36,333 bases of DNA, from IMG/VR virus record IMGVR_UViG_3300020205_001023, positions 1-36,333 of that record. One strand, 5' to 3'. A program made the translations under genes and the position numbers. Positions 26,242 to 32,108 of the stretch are shown one piece after another (the stretch's first letter is position 1; every line of letters starts with the position of its first letter). The notes under the pieces were generated by a model that was not told the DNA's origin, made no database searches, and saw only the letters and a program-made list of their open reading frames with translations. The DNA is from a virus.

Positions 26242-26889
26242 ATGGCAATCGGAATTAATTCAAGAATTGATCTTTCAGCGACGACATATACTACTATTGC
26301 AACGCAACCCCCTTCAGGAAGAGCACAGATACTAACTGTATCTTTGGTAAATCGTGGCACTAGTGATGGAACATTTCGTGTAGCCATTGTTAATAATGGA
26401 TCAACTACTCCTAGTGCTGGTGATTTTATAGATTATAATGAACCATTGGCTGCTAAGGCTACATTTGAAAGAACTGGTCTAGTTATTCAAAACGGTCAAA
26501 CAATTGTTGCATATTCAACAGTGGCTAGTGTATCAGCAGTAACCTACGGATTAGAAGATTCTGTAGTCAATGCAAGTACTGGCGCTTTCAAATTTAACCT
26601 AGCTGCCGCCACATGGACACAGGCCACTGCTGGTCCGGCTTCAGGCCGATATCAAACAGTTGCATTGTATTTTTCAAATTTTACAGGCGGCACCTCTACT
26701 ATACGGGTATGCATTTCTACTACATTTAACAGTCCGGCAGCAGCTGATTATATTGAATTTGATGTTCCATTAGCTACTGGTGGTGAATTAGAAAGAACAG
26801 GTATCGTTATCGGAAACGGTCAACAAATTGGCGTATACTCTAGTGCAGCAGGTGTAAACTGTGTGGCTATGATTGTAGACGACCAATAA
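26242..26889 (+). CDS. Virion protein made of two tandem ERTGLV domains
   Basis: The product has 215 residues and an AAGGA ribosome site in the 33-base gap upstream. It consists of two copies of the domain that forms the whole 106-residue protein at 24899. Copy one spans about residues 10-107 (FIDYNEPLAAKATFERTGLVIQ...TYGLED) and copy two about 118-215 (YIEFDVPLATGGELERTGIVIG...VDD). Both keep the E-R-T-G-L/I-V-I-x-N-G-Q core and a closing acidic end. It probably arose by tandem duplication and fusion. Likely a structural fibre connector or decoration protein; no enzymatic motif is seen. Confidence 0.65.
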   Translation: MAIGINSRIDLSATTYTTIATQPPSGRAQILTVSLVNRGTSDGTFRVAIVNNGSTTPSAGDFIDYNEPLAAKATFERTGLVIQNGQTIVAYSTVASVSAVTYGLEDSVVNASTGAFKFNLAAATWTQATAGPASGRYQTVALYFSNFTGGTSTIRVCISTTFNSPAAADYIEFDVPLATGGELERTGIVIGNGQQIGVYSSAAGVNCVAMIVDDQ

Positions 26890-26895
26890 TTTTTT

Positions 26896-26903
26896 GATAA
26901 ATA
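26896..26903 (+). promoter_or_regulatory. Candidate late promoter octamer (GATAAATA) before the adhesin array
   Basis: GATAAATA sits 21 bases before the ATG of the first glycine/cysteine-rich gene, in a 35-base gap. A second, weaker match, TGTAAATA, follows at 26905-26912 and leads into the AAGGA ribosome site. The element would allow the six-gene adhesin/chaperone array to be transcribed as its own unit, ending at the terminator at 30586-30608. Confidence 0.4.
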
Positions 26904-26924
26904 GTGTAAATAAGGAAAGATAAA

Positions 26925-27674
26925 ATGGCAGGAGTAAAAATAATTTACGATACAACATGTATAAGTACGTCAGATACAACATGTACCTGGGTCGTGCCAT
27001 CTGGCGTGTGCCGTGTAACTTTTGAAATATGGGGCGGTGGTGGCGGCGGCGGAAATAAAGGTACTAATTGTGACTGCTGTAGTCGTGGAGGTCCGGGATC
27101 GGGCGGCGGCTATTCAAAAGTTACAATTGATACTGTGCCAGGGTCATCGTATTCTGTCGTAGCAGGCAAAGCCGGCGTATCTAGTCAAGGATATGGAAGC
27201 TATTGCGGTATTTGCTGTGATGGTTGCACTGGCGGAACTAGTTATGTAAGTGGTACTGGACTAACTAGTTTTTGCGCAACAGGCGGCTACGGCGGCAAGA
27301 GCGATTTTACTGCAAATTGTTACTCACATTGCGGTTGCAATTTCTTCACTCAGGTTCCAGGTTGCGGATACGGTACTAATGCTACATTTGCTAAAGGCAT
27401 GAGTGGAATCACTACCCGATTTGGTGATGATAACCCCTACAATATTGTTAATCTTGCAGGAGGTGCTGGTGGACCTGGTGGAGGTGCTGGCGGTGTGAAT
27501 ATATTTGGTGGATACAATAATTCATCAGGTTATTGTGCCTTGATCGGTGAACACACTTTTCACGGACGTATCCCAGGCGGCGGCGGAGCTGGGTCTGGCG
27601 GCCACAGCGGTTGTGACTGTACTCCATACCCGTCAGGTCGAGGCGCACCAGGTCTTGTTAAAATTACATACTAA
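26925..27674 (+). CDS. Glycine/cysteine-rich adhesin-like protein 1
   Basis: The product has 249 residues. The N-terminal strand region ends in TWVVPSG and VTFEIWGGGGGGG (residues 21-43), the signature of the glycine-rich domain in phage and surface proteins. The rest is built of GG-rich turns with 18 cysteines, including a CDCC cluster at 49-52, CGICCDGC near 79-86, CYSHCGC, and a CDC near the C-terminus. Shared landmarks with the products at 28195 and 29363 are GGPGSGGGY, TSFCATGG, PGGGGAG and the terminal LVKITY strand. Glycine-rich tips in T2-type gp38 adhesins form polyglycine sandwiches; a similar receptor-binding tip is inferred. It is followed 11 bases later by a putative chaperone gene. 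Exceptional cysteine content for a phage fibre tip suggests disulfides or metal binding. Confidence 0.7.
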   Translation: MAGVKIIYDTTCISTSDTTCTWVVPSGVCRVTFEIWGGGGGGGNKGTNCDCCSRGGPGSGGGYSKVTIDTVPGSSYSVVAGKAGVSSQGYGSYCGICCDGCTGGTSYVSGTGLTSFCATGGYGGKSDFTANCYSHCGCNFFTQVPGCGYGTNATFAKGMSGITTRFGDDNPYNIVNLAGGAGGPGGGAGGVNIFGGYNNSSGYCALIGEHTFHGRIPGGGGAGSGGHSGCDCTPYPSGRGAPGLVKITY

Positions 27675-27685
27675 TAAGGACCATC

Positions 27686-28195
27686 ATGCCAATTACACAT
27701 AAAATTTTAGTAAGTAACGATACTGGTAAGGTAATACATCCTGCATACGAACTTAGTCATCCTCGACCATGTCCACCAGATTGCACATGGATTGAGTTAG
27801 CAGAAGGCGAAGCATTATATAATCATTACTGTATGAATCCTCCAGGGGATGTATCACATTTAGATTTAAATGAAATATATTGGGACTTTGAAGGTAGCGG
27901 TTGGGTAGAAGTACCTACTACCAGCCTACCATCATACGAAATGAGTAAATTCACAAGAAACGAATTTTTAAAAGGCTCCGATATCAAAGTTGCTACAATT
28001 ACTGATCCAGTAGAATTAGCAGGGTGGATATTATATAGACAACAGTTGCGTGATATGTTTAAAGATTTACCAGTTGATTATGATTGGAACATGTTAGTAT
28101 ACCCACGTAGACCAACTGATATCGCAGCATTAAAAGAAAAAGCAGCCGCCGGCGACGCTGAAGCTGCTGCAATAGTATTAAGGGATAATTTATAA
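27686..28195 (+). CDS. Putative tail-fibre assembly chaperone 1 (Phage_tail_APC-like)
   Basis: The product has 169 residues; AAGGA at 27676-27680 serves the ATG. The N-terminal half ends in IYWDFEGSGWVEV. The C-terminal half has FTRNEFLKGSDI, then LAGWILYRQQLRDMF and a W...YPRRP segment. The R-x-x-L-L/K-x-x-D ... W-x-x-Y-R-x-x-L-R-D ... P pattern is that of the phage tail assembly chaperone family (Pfam Phage_tail_APC). A short Ala-rich helix closes the protein. Its stop codon overlaps the next start by one base (TAATG), so it is translationally coupled to the second adhesin-like gene. It probably helps fold or attach the glycine-rich protein encoded just before it. Pairing is inferred from order. 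Confidence 0.65.
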   Translation: MPITHKILVSNDTGKVIHPAYELSHPRPCPPDCTWIELAEGEALYNHYCMNPPGDVSHLDLNEIYWDFEGSGWVEVPTTSLPSYEMSKFTRNEFLKGSDIKVATITDPVELAGWILYRQQLRDMFKDLPVDYDWNMLVYPRRPTDIAALKEKAAAGDAEAAAIVLRDNL

Positions 28196-28887
28196 TGGGA
28201 CGATTTATTAGTGTAACTGACGTTAGCGTAGCATTAAAATCTTGCAGATTGAATGTTGTAGGATCGTGTTGCTGTTTGTGGACAGTACCTGCCAATGTTA
28301 CTAGCGTAACATTTGAAGTGTGGGGTGGTGGCGGCGCGGGTGGCGCTAAGTGCTGCTGCCGCTGTGAATCTGCTAGCGCAGGCACAGGAGGCGGCTACGC
28401 ATTAAAAACTGTTGCAGTCACGCCCGGAGCACAGTATACTATCTGTGCAGGACCTGGCGGTGAACAGAGATATTGTGCAGTTGGTGGCAATAGCTATGGA
28501 TGTGCCGGCGGCACAAGTTATGTTAATGGATCAGGACTATCTAACTTGTGTGCTGTAGGCGGTTGCGGCGGTTGCTGGATTGGTTGCAATAGCTCAGGAT
28601 GCTACTGCTGGGGCGGTGCTAGTTTTGGCGGCGATGTGTGTCTATATGGAGGAACAGGCCAGTATGTAGCAATATGGGAAGGATTGTGTCAAATGGGTGT
28701 AGGCGGACACGCACCATTAGGTGGTGGCTTAACTGGAAAACACAATGATCATTGCTGTCGAATGGGAACTGCTGGATGCTGGGGATCATTTCCAGGCGGC
28801 GGCGGCACTCAAGGCCACGGATGCTGTTGTGACTGCTGCTGGTGCAATGGCGGCGGCGGCAACGGTTTAGTAAGGGTACACTTTTAA
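28195..28887 (+). CDS. Glycine/cysteine-rich adhesin-like protein 2
   Basis: The product has 230 residues. It is the most cysteine-rich of the three, with 28 Cys, about one residue in eight. Clusters are CCC at 25-27, CCCRC at 53-57, a series between 115 and 140, CC before RMGTAGC, and CCCDCCWC near the end. The frame is VTFEVWGGGGAGG at 38-50, then GGGYALKTVAV, LSNLCAVGGCGGC, PGGGGTQGHG and the terminal GNGLVRVHF, which matches GNGLVRIHF of the third copy. An AAGGGA ribosome site precedes the start and the ATG overlaps the previous stop. There is no signal peptide, so it is a cytoplasmic virion part that meets oxidising conditions after lysis. A receptor-binding tip is the likely role. Confidence 0.7.
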   Translation: MGRFISVTDVSVALKSCRLNVVGSCCCLWTVPANVTSVTFEVWGGGGAGGAKCCCRCESASAGTGGGYALKTVAVTPGAQYTICAGPGGEQRYCAVGGNSYGCAGGTSYVNGSGLSNLCAVGGCGGCWIGCNSSGCYCWGGASFGGDVCLYGGTGQYVAIWEGLCQMGVGGHAPLGGGLTGKHNDHCCRMGTAGCWGSFPGGGGTQGHGCCCDCCWCNGGGGNGLVRVHF

Positions 28888-28888
28888 A

Positions 28889-29347
28889 ATGACTACAATA
28901 TATTATTCTATAGTTGAACGTGCAACTGGTATTATGGAGTTTGGTAGATCAAATGTGATTGATCATACTGATCGACCACTCTCTGGCTCACTAGCATATG
29001 CACCATTAAATGATCTATTAGTAAGAGCACTAGTATCAGTAGATCCCGAAGATCATCACGATCTTCAGCCTATTGATTTTAAGCAAACTCATTGGGACTT
29101 TTCAACAAGTTCGTGGGTAGTTGTATGGGATACAATTCCAGCTGACCACGCATCTGTTGATCAATTGAACACAAAGTTAACACAACGTCAAGCACTAATT
29201 GATGCAGCAACTAAGAAAGCTAAAATGCCAGATATTAGCCCTAAATTTAAAGCTGTAGTAGATGCATTTATTGCAGAAGTATCCAGTATCAATATAACTG
29301 CTGAAAATGTAAAAGACGTAGTTTTACCAGCAGAAATACCAAAATAA
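28889..29347 (+). CDS. Putative tail-fibre assembly chaperone 2
   Basis: The product has 152 residues and starts one base after the preceding stop, so it is coupled to the adhesin-like gene. The layout resembles the other two putative chaperones: a beta-rich N-terminal half ending in HWDFSTSSWVVVWD, then a helical C-terminal half (KLTQRQALIDAATKKA, KFKAVVDAFIAEVSSI) and a final VVLPAEIPK. It lacks the full YRxxLRD element seen in the proteins at 27686 and 30079, so the assignment rests on position and the W-x-F-x-x-x-x-W motif. A role as fibre chaperone or as part of the tip is plausible but less certain than for its neighbours. Confidence 0.5.
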   Translation: MTTIYYSIVERATGIMEFGRSNVIDHTDRPLSGSLAYAPLNDLLVRALVSVDPEDHHDLQPIDFKQTHWDFSTSSWVVVWDTIPADHASVDQLNTKLTQRQALIDAATKKAKMPDISPKFKAVVDAFIAEVSSINITAENVKDVVLPAEIPK

Positions 29348-29362
29348 GTAGAGAATATAAAT

Positions 29363-30067
29363 ATGCCAAGATATTATCAACCAGTAAGTAGTGGTACCAT
29401 TACATCAACAACAATTTGTGACTTTAAAGAGCCCGGCAACTACTCATGGACAGTACCAGCTGGACAAACATGGGCAACATTTGAAATTTGGGGTGGAGGA
29501 GGCGGCGGTGGAGCCAAGTGCTGCTGTGATTGTTATCATGGTGGGCCTGGTGGAGCAAGTGGCGGCTATGCAATGCAACAGATTTCAGTTACCCCTGGCG
29601 GAACATATGCAATTTGTGTAGGCTACGGCGGGATGGTTCCTACCGTTGGAAATTGCACACTACATTGGTGCTGTTATGGCAATGATGGTAGCACTACATA
29701 TGTAACCGGTAGCGGTCTAAGTAACTTTTGTGCTACCGGTGGCTCAGGCGGACACAACGATTGTTATTACTATTGCGGATGCACTAAACCTCCAGGAATG
29801 GGCTACGGCGGCATTGTTAACAACTGCGGTAGCCCTGGGTATGGCGGCCACACTACAAACATGTGTAGTAACATTATAGCATACGGTGGATCAACTGCAA
29901 GCGGTGGCGGAAATTATACTACAGCTGATCATTGCTGTAGAAGTTGTATGATAGCGTGTGCCGGCCAATATCCAGGTGGCGGTGGCGGAACAACGCTGCC
30001 ACATACTAACTGTTGCTGCGCCCAAGGTGGCGTTGGCGGTAACGGTCTAGTAAGAATACACTTTTAA
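29363..30067 (+). CDS. Glycine/cysteine-rich adhesin-like protein 3
   Basis: The product has 234 residues and 22 cysteines. It shares the whole plan of the other two copies: YSWTVPAG, ATFEIWGGGGGGG (39-50), AKCCCDC at 51-57 (AKCCCRC in copy two), GGYAMQQISVTPGGTYAIC, LSNFCATGGSGG, CCRSCMIAC, PGGGGG, a CCC cluster and the terminal GNGLVRIHF. Its N-terminal 20 residues differ from the other copies, as expected if each tip docks on a different partner or site. The start ATG lies 15 bases after the previous stop. Gly-rich regions use many GGC/GGT/GGA codons and are locally GC-rich in an AT-rich genome. Confidence 0.7.
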   Translation: MPRYYQPVSSGTITSTTICDFKEPGNYSWTVPAGQTWATFEIWGGGGGGGAKCCCDCYHGGPGGASGGYAMQQISVTPGGTYAICVGYGGMVPTVGNCTLHWCCYGNDGSTTYVTGSGLSNFCATGGSGGHNDCYYYCGCTKPPGMGYGGIVNNCGSPGYGGHTTNMCSNIIAYGGSTASGGGNYTTADHCCRSCMIACAGQYPGGGGGTTLPHTNCCCAQGGVGGNGLVRIHF

Positions 30068-30078
30068 TCGGATTTAAC

Positions 30079-30561
30079 ATGACTACTTACGCACTTATTT
30101 TTAATAACGACGGTACTTTGTATAATTCACATGTATTCAGAGATGCAGAGATTCCTTCAGTAGAACTATTGCCACCTGACTGTGGATTAGCCACTTTTGA
30201 CGAGACCACTGCTAATTTTGCATTTTTGTATGCATACTTTGTAGAAGATACAAACAAAATAACTAACGGACACATACCACAGTCAATGGGCGGAGCAACC
30301 TATAACTTTGAAACAAATACATTTACATTTGCTCTAAGACCACCCGAACTGTCATTACTTGACCAAGTCAGGACAGAGCGCAACATGAGAATTGCAAAGA
30401 CAGATGACCTAGTATACGTTCCAGATTACCCAGCAGGCTACATGGATCAAATTCTAGCATATCGTGCTGCTCTACGAGACATTACTAATAATATGGATCC
30501 ATCATGGACTGATATAATTCATGTTCAATGGCCAGTAATGCCTGCATTTATAGATGTTTAA
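30079..30561 (+). CDS. Putative tail-fibre assembly chaperone 3 (Phage_tail_APC-like)
   Basis: The product has 160 residues and the best family match of the three. The N-terminal half contains TYNFETNTFTFALRP. The C-terminal half reads VRTERNMRIAKTDDLVYVPD, then ILAYRAALRDITNN and VQWPVMPAF. The R-x-x-R-N...T-D ... Y-R-x-A-L-R-D ... W-P-x-x-P series is the Phage_tail_APC signature. It is the last gene of the + strand virion operon. The stop at 30559-30561 overlaps the end of the convergent minus-strand gene by 14 bases and is followed by an intrinsic terminator 24 bases later. Probably the chaperone for adhesin-like protein 3. Confidence 0.75.
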   Translation: MTTYALIFNNDGTLYNSHVFRDAEIPSVELLPPDCGLATFDETTANFAFLYAYFVEDTNKITNGHIPQSMGGATYNFETNTFTFALRPPELSLLDQVRTERNMRIAKTDDLVYVPDYPAGYMDQILAYRAALRDITNNMDPSWTDIIHVQWPVMPAFIDV

Positions 30562-31078
30562 CCCAATCTAAGAATGTATCAAACTGGGTCCACTTGCTGG
30601 ACCCTTTTCCTATTTTAACAGCAGCGGCCTTGACCTTGACGGCAGCAGTTAAGTCAGCATCATTGGTGCTAATCACTGGTATATCTTTCCACTTGACTCC
30701 GATATTTTCTGTTACTCTATTAAACATTCCGGGATTGGGTACAACAAATGGATCATTACGATCTACTCCCGGGCACCAATATATACCATTAATTGTAACA
30801 CCTGTACTTTGTATAAAATTCTCAACGGCTTGATTTAGAGATTGAAAATGTTCAAAGGACAACTGTCTTCCCTTAAACTGATTAATAAACAATACAACAG
30901 AGTAATTTTTATTTGCTAAAACTTTTAATCCATCTATGGCAGATTCTAAAAATTCAATCTTACCAGAGTGAACATCGGTTATTTTGGGATCAATTAGTGT
31001 GTTGAACGGAAAAATACCAACAGTATTACCTGTGGTAGTTAAAATTGGTGTATCTAATAAATGTTTAAATCTTGACAT
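30548..31078 (-). CDS. HAD-like protein related to GmhB phosphatases, catalytic residues apparently lost
   Basis: The product has 176 residues; an AAAGGA site precedes the ATG. The order of motifs matches D-glycero-D-manno-heptose 1,7-bisphosphate phosphatase (GmhB): IEFLESAIDGLKVLANKNYS, LFINQFKG (family: TNQSG), GIYWCPGVDRNDP (family: GIYYCPHHP), VPNPGMFNRV (family: RKPxPGM), and STNDADLTAAVKV (family: GDxxxDMxAA). However, the N-terminal F-L-D-R-D-G-T loop reads IFPFNTL at 22-28, so both catalytic Asp are missing, and the motif III Lys is also absent. It may be a pseudoenzyme with a binding or regulatory role, or a very diverged phosphatase. It stands alone on this strand, convergent with the virion operon and divergent from the GT9 operon. 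Confidence 0.6.
   Translation of the reverse strand: MSRFKHLLDTPILTTTGNTVGIFPFNTLIDPKITDVHSGKIEFLESAIDGLKVLANKNYSVVLFINQFKGRQLSFEHFQSLNQAVENFIQSTGVTINGIYWCPGVDRNDPFVVPNPGMFNRVTENIGVKWKDIPVISTNDADLTAAVKVKAAAVKIGKGSSKWTQFDTFLDWVKHL
30586..30608 (+). terminator. Intrinsic terminator of the + strand virion operon
   Basis: GGGTCCA (30586-30592), a CTTGC loop, TGGACCC (30598-30604) and TTTT (30605-30608) make a classic GC-rich 7-base stem with a T-run, 24 bases after the stop of the last adhesin/chaperone gene. It lies inside the coding sequence of the convergent minus-strand HAD-like gene. Confidence 0.75.
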
Positions 31079-31123
31079 AACGTATCCTTTATATTAATTA
31101 TGTGTTGTTGCCAGAATCCTCGA

Positions 31124-31137
31124 CAGGTATTGACCTG
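31124..31137. promoter_or_regulatory. Inverted repeat overlapping the -35 box (possible operator)
   Basis: CAGGT-ATTG-ACCTG is a perfect 5-base inverted repeat with a 4-base spacer. Its right half overlaps the -35 hexamer at 31130-31135, so a bound repressor could block the promoter. Short repeats arise by chance, hence low confidence. Confidence 0.3.
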
Positions 31138-31158
31138 CTCCGCTAAGTAGTGTATAAT
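31130..31158 (+). promoter_or_regulatory. Near-consensus sigma-70 promoter for the GT9-carbamoyltransferase-2OG operon
   Basis: TTGACC (31130-31135) and TATAAT (31153-31158) are separated by exactly 17 bases. The start codon at 31177 is preceded by GAGG (31169-31172), leaving a short leader of about ten bases from the expected start site. The host-type promoter contrasts with the T4-late-like octamers before virion genes, suggesting expression by the unmodified host polymerase. Confidence 0.7.
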
Positions 31159-31176
31159 ATTTAAAAATGAGGTATT

Positions 31177-32106
31177 ATGTATAAGATTGTGTTTATGAAT
31201 GGCGGCGCAGGCAGGATGATATCAGCTCTTCCCGCATTGGAAAGATTTATTATTGAAAATCCAAATGGTTACATTATAACTGAAGCCGGATTAGATTTTG
31301 TCTGGGGTAACAGACTCTTACAAGATAGGACCTTTGATGTTAATACCAAGGGGTTATTTGAAAACATTATTCGCGGCGGTGAAATTATCAGCCCGGAACC
31401 CTATAGAGATCATGATTATTACAATCAAAAAATTAGCATTGCACAATCGTTTGATAAGCTAATTAACGGATCTGTTCGAGATAATTTTGATTATTGTCCG
31501 ACTATTATTCTTAATAAAGAAGAAGAACTTAACGGAGTATCTGCACTAGCACATGCCCGCAATGAACATAAAAAAGCAAAAACAATTGTTGTTCAGCCGT
31601 TTGGTCGCAGTTCAGTTAATGATACCGAACTAAAAGTAGTTGCTGATTACAGCACACGTAGCTTAGAAATTAAAACATATTTTGCAATTGCAAAGGCATT
31701 ACGAGAAAATTATAATGTTATTAGTATGAGCGAATTTGAAATCCCAGGCGATGAGTGGTCAGTAAATCCTAAGCAACTAACCCTACGTAAATGGGCAGCT
31801 ATTATTGAAGCTGCCGATTATTTTGTTGGATGTGATAGTGTAGGACAACATTTAGCCTACGCTATGAATAAACCCGGTAGCGTCATACTCGGCAGTACAT
31901 TTGCTGTTAATGTTAGTTACCCTAAATATTTCAATATTATTGAAAAAGAAGGATTTGAAAAGAGATATAGTCCTATTAGAATGTCAGAAGCGGCATGCTA
32001 TGAAGCGGATCGTCTTAACGATCTAGCATTAGAATTTAATGATAAAGAAACTGATAAAATTGTAAGAAATATTTTATTAGATATAAAAAACAAAATTGGA
32101 GAATAA
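31177..32106 (+). CDS. Glycosyltransferase family 9-like (heptosyltransferase-like) protein
   Basis: The product has 309 residues. The N-terminal Rossmann start MYKIVFMNGGAGRMISALPALERF resembles the G-x-x-G-D-x-x-x-x-x-P-A-L opening of ADP-heptose:LPS heptosyltransferases, with the usual Asp absent. The second half has IVVQPFG at 137-143 and YFVGCDSVGQHLAYAMNKPGSVILGST (about 215-241), the donor-site D-S-x-x-x-H-x-A-x-A-x-x-x-P-x-x-x-x-x-G-x-T motif of GT9. The length is close to the family's usual 320-350. First gene of a three-gene operon with its own sigma-70 promoter. It would transfer a sugar to a glycan or protein; donor and acceptor are not evident. The neighbouring HAD protein resembles a heptose-pathway phosphatase, consistent with a heptose theme, but that protein may be inactive. 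Confidence 0.65.
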   Translation: MYKIVFMNGGAGRMISALPALERFIIENPNGYIITEAGLDFVWGNRLLQDRTFDVNTKGLFENIIRGGEIISPEPYRDHDYYNQKISIAQSFDKLINGSVRDNFDYCPTIILNKEEELNGVSALAHARNEHKKAKTIVVQPFGRSSVNDTELKVVADYSTRSLEIKTYFAIAKALRENYNVISMSEFEIPGDEWSVNPKQLTLRKWAAIIEAADYFVGCDSVGQHLAYAMNKPGSVILGSTFAVNVSYPKYFNIIEKEGFEKRYSPIRMSEAACYEADRLNDLALEFNDKETDKIVRNILLDIKNKIGE

Positions 32107-32108
32107 GA

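Noticed and set aside
27686-28195. Sel1-like repeat protein because of the C-terminal ALKEKAAAGDAEAA
   Set aside because: Only one such helix is present and the rest matches a tail assembly chaperone layout.
28059-28385. Minus-strand open frame of 108 codons across the chaperone 1/adhesin 2 junction
   Set aside because: It is antisense to two well supported coupled genes and its low-complexity Leu/Gln/Arg/Pro stretches reflect their Gly and Ala codons.
29356-29363. Exact TATAAATA late promoter
   Set aside because: It overlaps the ATG of the gene at 29363, so a transcript from it would start after the start codon. No other gene start lies suitably downstream. It is more likely a chance AT-rich ribosome spacer.
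30528-30833. Plus-strand open frame of 101 codons after the last chaperone gene
   Set aside because: It begins inside the chaperone gene, runs over the terminator and is antisense to the HAD-like gene, whose translation has clear family motifs.
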